Below, one piece after another: positions 12,952 to 25,048 of a DNA stretch of 64,000 bases. Position numbers and translations under genes: made by a program. The notes beneath the pieces are model-generated. The model was not told the origin of the DNA and searched no databases. It saw nothing but the letters and a program-made list of their open reading frames with translations. The DNA lies in assembly GCA_942486035.1 (NCBI GenBank), contig CALNXK010000013.1:4312001-4376000 (forward strand), in the 5' to 3' direction. This DNA comes from Porites lobata (lineage: Eukaryota > Cnidaria > Anthozoa > Scleractinia > Poritidae). How positions within the stretch are numbered: position 1 is the stretch's first letter; each line of letters begins with the position of its first letter.

Positions 12952-15900
12952 ATGATGATCCGAGCGTTCATTTTAGCTTCCATCATGTTGCTGTTCATAG
13001 CTTTTGTTCAGGATAGTGAGGGGCAGTTTGGGACACTTGATATCCCACCACCAACTGGAAACAGACCAAAACGCCAAGAGGTTTGTCCCTTTCAGCTTTC
13101 ACATCCCATCGGCCTGAACCTCACTTAGACACTTTATGTCCCGCCCTTATCCAAGTTCTCTTGGGAGGATTGTAAATCCCAAGATAAATTGGAAACAATG
13201 CTTACCCAAAACTTTTCGGGGGTAAACAAGGTGTATTATGAAAATGTGAAAGAGTGAATAGTGCGTTTTCACTCACGTGGTCATCAGCATGAGCAGCTAT
13301 GCAAATTTATTGGAGCAAAAGAAAATTTTTACCTAAGAAAAACTGTTTAAACTCCCAGAGGATTTGTTTAGAACACCAACATGGCCGCCGTTTTATTATT
13401 TTGGTTCACCAATATGGCCGACATGACGTCCTGAGAAAACGCTCTATACTCGCACGAATTCTAAGTGTTTGAAATTTGTGCTCAGCAAATGTTCGCGAAA
13501 GTGCAAGTCTCTTCAATTTTTTACGAAAAAAAATCAGAATAGAGTGAGTAAGAATCGAATCCGGAGTGCAGTATCTACAATCCACCTGCACCTACACCCC
13601 TACCGTCATAGAGGATTTGCTGCTAACCCTACAGAGGATAAAGGTTTCGAGTCAGTGCTTACCCCTAATCACTATTTTCAGATCTTTAACCTTATCAGTG
13701 TTGTCAGTGTTAACCCTGATCACTATAGTCAGTAGTGCTCGAAGCGACAAGGAATACAACGTTGTGTAAACTTCATAAGGTCTCCAAGGGGGTTTAGGCC
13801 GATGGGATCCATGGTTACCTTCTTTAATTAGTTTGTACAAATTTAATCGCGTAAGGCCGCCATCCTTGAAGCAAATGGAAATTGAACTAGCCGCAGGGAA
13901 GGAGGGGCGGAAATGGAGGAGGTTAGGGGAGGGGAGGGGAGGGGGGAGGGGAAGAAAAGAGGAAAACACTTGCCGAAGACGCCTATGAAATTAACGAATA
14001 CTTCCTAATTAGTTGCGCTTGATTGGTTCCTGGAAGGAAGGAAGAAAGCCAAAAGGCGATAGTTATAGAATTGGTAATGGACCTTTCTTCCTTGCTTTCT
14101 TTCTTCTTTATTTCAAAGTTTATTACGGGTACCATCATTGCAATACCTCACAGATAACAGCAGAACTCGAGTAGTTTAAGGTGAGTCCCTGTAGGCGTTT
14201 TCTTCCGTTGCGCGAATGTTTATGGTCGCGTAACTGCAATTTCCGAGTTCCAAAAACTCTCACTTTTAAAACGAGGCTACTTACAAAACCTTTCTTATGA
14301 AAATGAGTTTTATTTGCATAAGGATAAACAAATAATCTTCATATTAATGTTTTTGCACTTTGCCTCGCTTTGAAGAAGAGGCTTGGGGCAACTCGAAAAA
14401 AAAAAGTCGAGGAGTTAACGCCTACTCCAATCAAGGTTAGCATCAGGTAACATCGGCTAAAGCCAGACTGTTTCTTTCAGTAAAAGTAAATGAAGAACAA
14501 CTTAAGTCCAACTTAACTATGTGGTCAGTACTCGAACTTAACGGTCGTCCACTAGTCCTAAACGAATAAAAAATTCCGAAAACAACTAGTTTTCTTCTCC
14601 ACTAGTCAATCCTCTGGACGAGTAAAGTTATCACTCTCTAAGAAATACTTGTTACTTATTTTCTGTATCAAACTAAAAGTGTCAAAAGCCTTGAAACAAA
14701 CGAAGAATTGCCAAAGGCAAACATTTCAAAAACAAACAGGCAAAAAGTGTTTGGCATTCTCTTGCCAAATAAAAGTCTGGGTTCTACTTGAAACAAAATA
14801 CACTGTGGGATACAAGATGGCCGCTTTTCGTTTCGAAGGTCTGTATCTATCTTCCTTTGGTGAATTAAAGCGTGAGCCAAAGTATGTTAAAACGGAAACA
14901 AGCTAACTGTATACTCTTTCTTTGGAGGAAAGAAATCATCAGATAATAAAGAAATTAACACAGAATTTAAATACCTGCTTCGACCAAAAAACACGCAAGT
15001 TCCTGAAGGCATGGAAGGATAAATAAAAATGGCTGAGGTTTGACGGAAAAGAAAACAAAATGTTCTGCGAGTTTTGTAGAGAATTCCCAAATAAGAGAAA
15101 CATGTAATACTCCCTGAGGATCCGAACGAATAATTTCCAAACAGACAGCCTGAAAGCACATGAGGCCAGTGAAGTCAGTGAAGGACATAAATGTAAGACA
15201 CTTGCTTTGGCAGATATGTACGGCTAAATACATACTATGGTTGTGTTTATTTGATTTAAGTTTCATTTATTAACTTGCAGACACAAAATGGCATACATTC
15301 AAAAGAAAATTTGAAAATGATAAGAGTGATCAGTAGTTTTGCTGATGGACCAGTAAATTTAATCCTAATGATCCTGCGGAAGACCAGACCCAAAAGTTAA
15401 TTTCGAGCACTGATGTAGTATATAAAAATGGTTCACGATTCTGATTGGACGTACCATTTTTTTCACGTGTGAAAACCATAGTTTACTCCTCTGATTGGCT
15501 AGAACCCATTTGCGTATCAAAATTTACAACACAACTTTTTGGTGAGTATTTCTCAGTATGTATATGATAAAAAATAGAATAGATAAATAGTACTGAGATG
15601 CTTTGAACCCGCCAAGTCATTTGCTTGATAACCCGGCCATATCCATATCCAGTACACCATCGAAGACTAGCTGCCAAGTCCAGTAATTTTTAAAATGTGC
15701 ATTTATTTAACCCTTATCCCATTACGATACTTGAAAGCTAACGGTCTTCAGTTTTCTCTAATCAGTACGTCCTTCCCATAACTGGCGCTCTACAGTTTTT
15801 TTTTTAGCAAGGTTAGTGGGTTTCTGTTTCAGTATCGTAATGTTAACAGAATAAACAGAATAATGCGTTGAGTAAACCTCACAAGGTGTCCAATCTGGCT

Positions 15901-16181
15901 TCAGCCGATGTCTAATGGTAACCCTACTCCAAGGGTAATTTCTACTCTCTCCCCAGTCTTCCTCAGTGATAAATAATCCCAGTAGCTTTCGCTCGCCCCA
16001 AAAAATGTAGGCTGGATTTAAGCTTCATTCAGATACTGAGATACTTAATCATCTGTCTCTCATTCACCAGTGATTTTCTCACACTAGTTAATTTGATTTA
16101 TTTCAGTTTATAAGAAGCGCGGGGAATATTTGTGCTGCAGCAAGAGCCCTGGACTGTGCTAGAAAAAAACTTGATACATGA
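12952..16181 (+). CDS. small secreted peptide precursor, ICAAARALDC family, gene 1
   Basis: A predicted two-exon gene: exon 1 is 12952-13080 (129 bp) and exon 2 is 16107-16181 (75 bp), encoding 67 aa. The intron (3026 bp) is phase 0, with donor AAGAG/gtttgt and acceptor tttcag. Residues 1 to about 24 form a signal peptide (MMIRA then a run of I, L, M, F and A), so the product should be secreted. The mature part begins with QFG, continues through a proline-rich IPPPTG stretch to a dibasic Lys-Arg followed by Gln, and ends in exon 2 with the core ICAAARALDC and a basic tail. Cleavage after Lys-Arg would expose an N-terminal Gln able to form pyroglutamate; the two cysteines, seven residues apart, could form a small loop. 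The ATG at 12952 was chosen because it starts the hydrophobic leader and the paralogue starts at the same exon position. I do not recognise the family. A neuropeptide, antimicrobial or nematocyst peptide are all possible; none is proven. Confidence 0.75.
13081..16106 (+). other. intron of secreted peptide gene 1
   Basis: A long phase-0 intron. It holds a decayed fragment around 13150-13240 related to the foldback element at 24778-24892, a G-rich tract at 13926-13951, and two stretches (about 13768-13830 and 15875-15935) that resemble each other weakly. No internal exon is apparent. Confidence 0.55.
13926..13951 (+). other. G-rich tract, potential G-quadruplex
   Basis: Five runs of four to six guanines are separated by single adenines, a strong match to the intramolecular G-quadruplex pattern with one-base loops. 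It lies inside the intron of secreted peptide gene 1, on the coding strand, so it could also form in the pre-mRNA. Confidence 0.6.
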
Positions 16182-18046
16182 ACAGGGAGAGGATCAGATC
16201 TTATAAATATTCACCTGAAATCAATAGCTTACGAAAAATGTAAAAAAACCTTGATCAGAAAGGTTTGTTGAAGTAAAACAAAGGTAAACATGAAAATTAA
16301 AAAGCCTAAAATAGCTATAAAAAAATTGAACCACTTTTCTTGGTCCTTTTCTTTGTTCTAACCTTCAAATATGAGGTAACCTATTGAGATAGAAATTATC
16401 ATAGCGCATGTGATAAGTAACAAATGATAAATACCTCCGCCAACTGCATTATATAGCTATGAGTGCACTCACCAGTGCCCAGTTTTAAATCCCTTTTTTT
16501 CCTTCCTTGAATCATAAAAAAATCTTTAAAATCCTGTCCGTTCATAATAGTTTAGTTTCCTGTAATAGCGCAATTCTAACCTTTATCCCTAGTCGTTAAA
16601 TCCATCGTCCCAGTTTCTTAGTAACACTTCTATAGCCCCACGGCAACCGATACTTTGACGCTAAGTATCATTATTATTATCATTATAACTCTTGCAAATA
16701 TTCTGAAGAATTAGCGGATCGGGATTAATGAAGACGATCATAAACGGACAAATATTTAGAATTAGAAAAATTCAATTACAGTCGAAGCTCTCCTTGCGAC
16801 CATTTTCTCGCAAGCGGCCCACTCCAGTTGCGACAAACTCTGTTTGAACTGTGACTCAAGGTCTGCGAACAGTTCTTTTATAAGTGACTCCTCCCTTAAG
16901 GTGGCTCCTTAGAGAAAATTGGCCGTGCGCAGCCTGAGCACTAGTATGGCGCGAGCTTTAAAATCCGCGCGACGTCCTCGCAAAAATTAAAGCAAACATG
17001 GCCTCTCAGTTTCTAGCCTGAGATCATGCCTCTCCCTATTATCCCTTAATGTCTCTCACGGGAAGAGGGCATGATACATTTCTTTGTCGGATCATTTTTA
17101 ATAAGCCAGAATCTGTACTTTTTTCTGATTGGATCAGGAAAACAATTTGTTAGTTGTTGTCCATTTCAGTCTGCATTTTTGCTTGCGAAATGAGCAGTGA
17201 ATACACACGCAAGTTCGTATTGAAATTTCTGCCGGCTCAGTTTTCTTGAATTTGAAGAATGTCAAAATAGAAATTTCATCCATTGAAATATTTTCCATCT
17301 CATCGTATACTAAAAAGTTGCAGTAAAAAATTCACCGATCATTTGAATGCAATTTGATACCGGCGACAAGTTACAGAAGCGACAAACGGGTTCACTTTTC
17401 AAATAATCAATTCATGAATGGAATCGTGACCTGGTTTGACTGTAATTCCTCCTTCAGAAACCTGCGAATTATTCTGAGCGATCGTCGCTTTCACAACACC
17501 TTTCAGTTCGTGAAATATGGTGCTTCAGCCTATTTTTTTCACTGCTTTCGGTACAGAACGAAGTCAACGAGCTTTTGCCAGTAAATTCTTTATTATTTGT
17601 AGCTGTTAAATAAAGGTACGGCAGCTCCAGCAAGCAGTATTTCATCAGAAAAACAACACATTTAATTTTTTTTTTAGGAAGCGCCATCTGAACATGGACG
17701 TACTTAAAAATTTTGTTTTCCCTAAAAATGTTTTCAAAAGAGACATTATTTGCGTCAAAATTTGATTCCAGTCTTGTAAACGCTGGTTGGCTAATAACAT
17801 GACAGGTTAAGCAGACGTTAGATTATGTAAATTAGGGGGTGGTTGACAGCTTGTTAAATGAATTTATCAGGCGTTATTTTTTTCCCCCTTGAGCCAAAGA
17901 AGCAAAGAAGCAAAAAAATATAATAACGCCTGATCTCAGGTTACTCAGTTTCGAATATTCCCCAAAAAACTTTATTAACTTTCTGTTGAAGCTCATTGTG
18001 CAAAACGTTTGATTAGTTTAGGTCAACGTTTATGACAGGAGACAAA

Positions 18047-18240
18047 AGGGCCATTTATACGAGGAAAAATAAGACGCGTCTTACGTAAGACGCGAACTTT
18101 CCGTATAAACGGCACATTTGGTCTAAAATAAGACGCGGCTAAGCTAAGACGCGTCTTACTAGATAAGACATGCTCGTATAAATGGTACAGTTCGCGTCTT
18201 ATTTAAGACGCGTCTTATTTTTCTTCGTATAAATGGCCCT
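18047..18240. mobile_element. short foldback MITE
   Basis: A 194-bp palindromic element whose ends begin AGGGCCATTTATACGA and are inverted copies of each other. The arms and centre contain several copies of the self-complementary motif AAGACGCGTCTT, so nearly the whole element can fold into a hairpin. It has no coding capacity. The target duplication is not clear. Confidence 0.7.
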
Positions 18241-19904
18241 AATGTTACACTAGTTACATGTCACTATCGATCCCCATAAGAGTAAATTGTATGTAAAAAC
18301 AAAGCAGGTTTTCCAAAGACATCAATTCTTTGGCTTCAAAAGTAGACAAACGTCAAATAGTCGAAGTAAATGGTGAGTGGAAACTTTACTAAGAAAACAA
18401 AGAAGTAAGTACACTAACCCAGAAGGAAGCAATATTGCTGTTTCTGGCCTTTGAGTCACGGTCAGTGGAAAGATCTGAAAGATCGAGCCAATTCCTGAAC
18501 AAACACAGAAGATTATCTCCACTGGCGGAGCTCCTCGGTCACTTTATTTCTCTTACATTTGATTTGGTTTAAGTAATTCTAGAAGTGGCTTCAAGACAAG
18601 ATTACGGGGAGTGTAATTTTTTTTTGTTTTGCCGACTCTATCACATTTCTTAACAGTTGCAGTACCTTTGTACTGTCCTTTTTTTGTTAAAATCTGTAAG
18701 AGCTAAATTCCTCCATTAAGAAAAATTACAAATTTCAAAATATTGGCAAAACCGTCTTAACGACCCCATGTTTTTTCCACTTTAAAATGTTGAGCAATAT
18801 CGTTAATATAAAGTGGCGAAGTTTAAAGACATTTCACCGAGAGAAATAAGAAATATTAAGAAAAAATGATCAAAAATGACAAAATTATTGCCTGTCTGAG
18901 GATGCGGTGTTGCCATGGCAACGGCCTTAAAACAGAAAATGAAACTTGATAAAGGAGCCTTCTTATATGGGTAAGCTTAGCGATGAATCTGTTGAACAAA
19001 ATCGCAAAGACATAGTAACTAGATTTCCCTCTGTAACGTAAGCTAGATAGCTAGGGTTATTAGTAAATACTCAAGGGAGCCGCCTTAAGCGAAGGCGGAT
19101 GATTTTTTAGGAAAATCAACCTGCCCGTATTTTTTCTTTGTCTTAAAATTCGTAAATAAACCAAACAGTCAAGACTTTAAAAGCATTTACTCCATGATTC
19201 TCTCTTGGAGGGGATACATAACATAAGCGATACTAATAGTTAACTCCGAATGCGATAGGTTACCGTAGTAAAATAAGAATATTTTAAAGATTATTTTACC
19301 AGAATGTATTGTCGAGTATTGGTTTTTGCTGAAAATTCTCGAGACGACAGCCATCGATACGTTTATCACATGGTAGCTTACGAAAGCCCATTCTTGTAAA
19401 CGACCATCAGCTCTAGTTGCGACCATTTTTAAGAATTCCCAAGGTGGTCGTGTACGAGAGCTTTGGCTGTATTCGTATGAAAACTCACTTCTAAGCGTAC
19501 ACTTCTTGAGAACACTATACAGCCGAACTATTCTGGGCTCATGCTGCGGATCCGACCAAGTGAATATAGTATACGGACTTAATTCTTTCCGGACCGCGTA
19601 AAGATATGGTTTCTTTCTCTTGAAGTAACCTATAAACTCGACTTTACAGTACTACGCTTCTTCCAGTTCTGGGTATGTCGAGGGAAATATAACGAATTTT
19701 GGATTTTTTGACTAATGCTTCAAATTCAGTGTTATATTACACCTGCCTGGTGACCATTAACTGTGAAAACGAAATGTTGTTTGTCACTATTTACAGATTT
19801 AAATAAAATGTTTAATCAAAGTAAAGGAGTTTCGGCAACTGGACAATCTTTCAGTACTATTATGGAACCTAACTAAAAGAAAGGAAAAGTATCGAAATGC
19901 TAAA

Positions 19905-20160
19905 CCCCCGGGGGGGTACTTCGCATATGAAAGGGTGGGGATAAAACGCCATCGTATTTAGCCGTGAAGGTCTCGTTTAGGGTTGCACGCAAAAAAAAGA
20001 ATATATATATATATATATTGTCTGTGTTTTAACATGGTCTCTTTTAGGGGTCAAAAAAAGCTTGGGCCACTCCCAGATCGGTCTCCTTTAGGGGTTGAAT
20101 TCAAAATTTCCGACGAGCATCCCCACCCCTTTCATATGCGGAGCCCCCCCCCCCCCCGGG
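19905..20160. mobile_element. MITE with GC-rich terminal inverted repeats
   Basis: The ends are C/G runs (CCCCCGGGGGGG at the left, a long C run plus GGG at the right), each followed inward by an inverted copy of CGCATATGAAAGGGTGGGGA with a few mismatches. The element is flanked by CTAAA on both sides, a likely target duplication. An (AT)n microsatellite lies inside. No coding capacity. Confidence 0.65.
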
Positions 20161-21931
20161 CTAAACCACTGGCTGAATTCATTGCAGTAGGGTCGAGCGA
20201 TTCGAGAAGTGACTGTATCTGTGGGCTGTATTTGTAGCGATCTCAGTTGTAGCTTGTTGATATCATCGTAATTGAAGACTGTTGGTTAAATATAAAAGAC
20301 TAGCTGAACTTCTTCATGAATTCTGTTCGCTATTGTCGTTGCGTCAATGAAGACTTTTAGCCAGGCAGGGAAAAAACATGAAATAGATCAGTGACGTGTC
20401 AAACTGAAGTTGTTGATAGCCGCTCCTAAGTAGTACTTGAACAGCTGTGTGCACTTGAAACAAAGCTTTGTACGTGCATGTATGTGTGACTCCCCAGCCC
20501 AAAAACACAAAAAGTGGCAATCCTTCAGTTGACGCCTTGGAGTACGTTTCTTGAGTGATCTCTTATCAGTTCAACAATGAAGCACAGCGGTTCCCTTTGT
20601 GAATTACACTATTCATTCGGATGAGCCGACCCGCTTAACCTTCAAATGCCCTTTCCTTTTTGATTGCTTATAGACCAGTTCAATGCTGACTTTCTTTAAT
20701 ACTTGATTACAACACTGTCAAATGAGAAATGAAAATCACAGAAATACAAGCACGTGCGAAAGGTTTGTAAGCCCCAAAAAGAAATACATGGGACAATTAC
20801 AATTTACAATTACAGTTTTTTTACAACATTTATTGTGATAAGAAGCCACTGACTTTGGGGCAGCTGGTCTAAAACTTGCGCGGTCATTTAATTTGTTTAG
20901 TTTATTTCACATCCTTTCAAGAGGAGGTACGAAACAAAAAATGACCTGGTCCCAACGAAAACAAACCTATAACGTCAGTGGCTTCGTACATTTTGCGGGT
21001 AGAGCATTGCGCTCCGTCTATACGGAATCTCTTTGAGTCCCTGAATTTCTCATGCTTCTATTGCGCCCATAACTGCCGCAATCATTTGCCTTTCCCAGTT
21101 AGTTGACTTATCATAAAAACGTCACCAAATTTTTTTCATAACGCACCTCTGGTAACATAAAGCAAAGTACCAGAACATTTAGCACGAGTCTTAACTCAAG
21201 AACGCAAACAGATACCTTTGCACATGCGCACTACTGCTACAGGTACGCAATGCGTGAATACAATCACCCACGTTTATACCTTTAAAGGAAACCGTTGAAA
21301 TAGAAGTCAAGCGACTTCCCTGCCAAAACAGTTTTGTCTGAATATATAGTCATATCATATGATATCGTTCATTGCAAAATGTCCAAGGATAGAACAGCGC
21401 TTTAACTAAGCGTTAACTTAACCACCGCTCCCCCCACCACCACACCCACCGACACTCAAACAAGAAAATAACATCATTTAGTATTACGTTAACTTACGTC
21501 AATAAGGCTAACCTCACGGTCCTCCTTTATTTGAATTATTATACCATTACTATAAAGTATGTACTTAAAGATTTCATCGACCTTTGTTAAAAGTTTGAAT
21601 TTCTCATTTGACATTACTTATCAGCTGCTCTATTTAGAAGAGTTATTACCGCCAGAAACTACATTGTGCCCTTGCTTGCTGCCCTTCATTTATTCTGACG
21701 AGATAACGAGGGGAAAGCTGCAGAAAAGATCATTAAATTAAACCAATCGTGACAATAAATAGTATTCTTATTGCTAAGACTTGTAAGAAAAAAGATGTTG
21801 CCAGTTTACGTTATGCAAATTCATCAAAAGGTGCAGACGGCAATCGATCACAAATGTTGAGTGTTAAATGGGTTTCTCTGAAGTACCACCCTTTTCTTCA
21901 AAGAGGCTCTTAACCCACGCACAAAAATCTT

Positions 21932-21939
21932 TATAAATA
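21932..21939 (+). promoter_or_regulatory. TATA box of secreted peptide gene 2
   Basis: TATAAATA lies 77 bp upstream of the ATG at 22009 and is identical to the box in front of the paralogous gene 1. Confidence 0.6.
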
Positions 21940-22008
21940 ACGAAGAGAAACCAAAAGACCGATCGTAGCTTTACGGTGCTAATACGTTTAGTTAAAGGTG
22001 ATTGTCAG

Positions 22009-25000
22009 ATGAAGATCCAAGCGCTTATATTCATCACCAGCATCTTGATGCTGATCTCCTTTGTTCATGAAAGCGAGCAATTTGGAGGACCATTCAGAAT
22101 CCCACCTCGGCGTGGGAAACGTCAACTGAATTTCAAGGTTTGTGGAATTAAAGGTCGTTCTGTACATATTTGGGTGTAAGTCAGGGATTCCATGCAATAG
22201 ATACAGAGCCCGATGGCTCCAAGACCAATAGGCCCTTTACTATTTAAAATTATGTATGCCTTTTGTTTGCATTGTCCCAGTGCGACTTTTGCTCTCCAGT
22301 ACGGCGGGTTTGTACCACGTGAATGGCTAGCTGCAAAAGGCAGTATTAAAACTATAAATTAGGATAATTGAAAAGTACCCCATGACTTAATTTACGTTTT
22401 TATGGACAGTTTTAAACTGTCGTTTTACTACTAAGTGGGTTGATAGCAACGAAGTCTTACAAGAAAACATTTTGTTTAAGTGTTCAGCTTTCTCTGAGCA
22501 ATTTGAAGGGCTGCCATAAGCTGCAGTAAATTTTATATCACCCTGGCCCGTTACTCAAGAAACAGTGTTTTTTAAGTTTTTAAGACTACGAATATACAAA
22601 ATGAACTGATATGTTTGTGAAGTGAGGATTAAGATTTGAAAGCGGACGTCATCGTGGCAGTTCAAAGTAAATAACCCAAGCCTGGTTGAACTCAGACTCA
22701 GCTAAACCAGGAAAATTTTTAACCCTGACCTTTGCGATAACTGGACGCAACGCTCTATCTAATTGAACAGAAGCACAGGACCTCGAACAGGGTAATACCC
22801 TTCTGAATTGAGCTAATCAAGCCAACTGGAGACCAGGCAGATTTTGTGTGGTTTCCAACTATGTCGAAGGATGTGTCGATTCGTATATCTCTGGTTAATT
22901 CTCGAAGTGTTTTCCCCTAACTTTTCAAAAAAAAAAAACGGCTGTTAGCCGCGCAAGAGGCATGATATCCTGAAAAGACAGCTGACGTTTCGCGGTGCCC
23001 CAACTGGTTCCCCCGTAAAACGACATTTTAGGATCGCAACGATTTTAGAAATCCCATTTTTATACTGTTGACGTGTCTCTGCTCAGATCAGGGTAGTGCC
23101 ACGGTCATTGCAACAAATTTCCCTGGCGCGCGGTACATGTGGATCACGCACCGGCTGAGTTGTTTTCTAAATGAAGAGAGATTCTTCTCAGCTTATCCCA
23201 CCGAACGTGATTCTTCGCGATGCACAGTAAAAATTATCTTTTTGATAGAAATTTTCATCGACAATTTCGTCTCAATGGTTTTCTTCGTTATCAAGCGCTC
23301 AGTTCGTTCATCATCATCATCAGAAATGCATAGGGAAGCGGTGTTTCTAGTGCCCGGTTTTTATCCTAACGAGGAAAATTTCTTGCTCTCGCCGTCATAT
23401 GCATTCGGATGCGATAATTTTCAAGCCCGAGACCCAAATGATGCTAACAAAAACCCAAACAATTCGATGTCATATGCAGTCGGTTGTCAGTGACTGGCGG
23501 GCTGATCGGAAAGGGTAAGTGTGACAAATTTTCCGTAAATTGAGTCCAATGCACACAACCTTATGCTGCAAAGAAATCCATCATTTATTTCGAAAGGCGA
23601 AGAGTTGCATTTACCTTCAGCCCAGTTTACGACATCTCATCCTGCAAACAGAGCAGCTTTTATTTGATACTACTGAGTCCTGCGAGATATAGAGATCGCG
23701 TTCTTGAAAAAAGAGGCTTCATAAACAGCTTTTCGCAAGTGATCCATTCGCCACTTAAGGTGATTCCTTAGTAAAAAAACCTACCATGGATTGTAGATGA
23801 AACTTGGTACACTGATGTAACAAGTCAAGAAGATGATAAAAAAGTTATAAAAAGTGGGGGTCACCTGCTTGTTTTGACGTCACAATGCTGACAAATACGG
23901 CTATTTAGCCCTCAGCCCAAAACTAGACAAAAAGGAGAGATGTTTTCGATGATACATGTGGTATAGCACAGAATTTGACTTTAATGTATTATTTATCCAC
24001 TTACGTACCAGAAAAATGTCTTTTAATGCCCTTGTTTATGCTTTACGCTTCAAAGTAGAATTAAATTGGACCAGCACTAGGCGACCCGTAATAGCTCAAT
24101 TCGTGCGATTTAGTAAAATTGCAAAAAAAGGGAAACATAGATTTGTGCCAATTTTTTTCTCATCGAACGTAAGCACTGTCCTTATTCAAAATCATGAAAT
24201 AAAAAATGGGGGTCGTTTTTGCGGTATAGCTGCAAAAAGTGTGCACCATATGCATTTTCTCCGATTTTTGAGAGAGGACATGGGGCGAGTGTCAAAAAGG
24301 TATGTATGTGAAAGAGAGAAGAAATTATTAAAAAGTACGTTTTACAGAATTTATATCGAGATATCACATTTACGACACAATGTGATAAAGAAAGCGTCTA
24401 AATGAGTAAGCGCAAGTTTAACATTCACTATCGAGGTTCTCTGTGAGGAAGTCGAACTCAGCAACACGCGTGCTGCTTACGTTGTGCACATTCCCAACGC
24501 ATTAAGTCTCGCCTCGGCAAGAAAGAACCGCAAGCGAAAATTCCAATAGCGTTTCTCTTCAGTCAACTTCATTTTAATAATGTTACTTCAGATGCTCTTT
24601 TTTAGGGCGGCCATCTTGTTATGCTCAGTAAGAGATGCGCAGTACAAAACCAGCGAATCACCTGAAGGAACGAGAAGGGAACTGGGCATAATAAACTTTC
24701 GAAAAGACTTCTGGGACCTTTACTGGGGACTGGGAAAACATGGCCAATACGCCACTTCCATGTTTCCCATAATGCACCTTATTTGCCCCCCAAAATTTTG
24801 CATAACCTTTGTTTTTCATTTCCCCTGGGTATTACAGCTGCCCCAAGAGAAATTGAAAACAATGCTTGTGCAAAACTTTGGGGGGCAAATAATTAACAAT
24901 TATTGGATGAGGTTGAGCAAAATATAGTGATTTGTCTGTGGCGAGCATATCAATTATTTTCTAAAGCCGAAGGTTGAGGCAAGTAATTGATCTGCGAGAC

Positions 25001-25014
25001 ACTGACAAATCACG

Positions 25015-25048
<34 letters not shown>

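Larger units (their letters stand above)
16182..21931. other. spacer between the two peptide genes; MITEs only
   Basis: No gene is recognised. The stretch contains two small MITE-like elements annotated separately (18047-18240 and 19905-20160), an (AT)n run near 20000, and a fragment near 16890 beginning TTAAGGTGGCTCCTTAG that resembles the start of the insertion at 23760. No canonical AATAAA is clear immediately after the stop codon of gene 1. Confidence 0.5.

Noticed and set aside
23956..24405. 149-codon plus-strand frame
   Set aside because: Lies in a block absent from the duplicate copy and related to a dispersed repeat; no recognisable domain.
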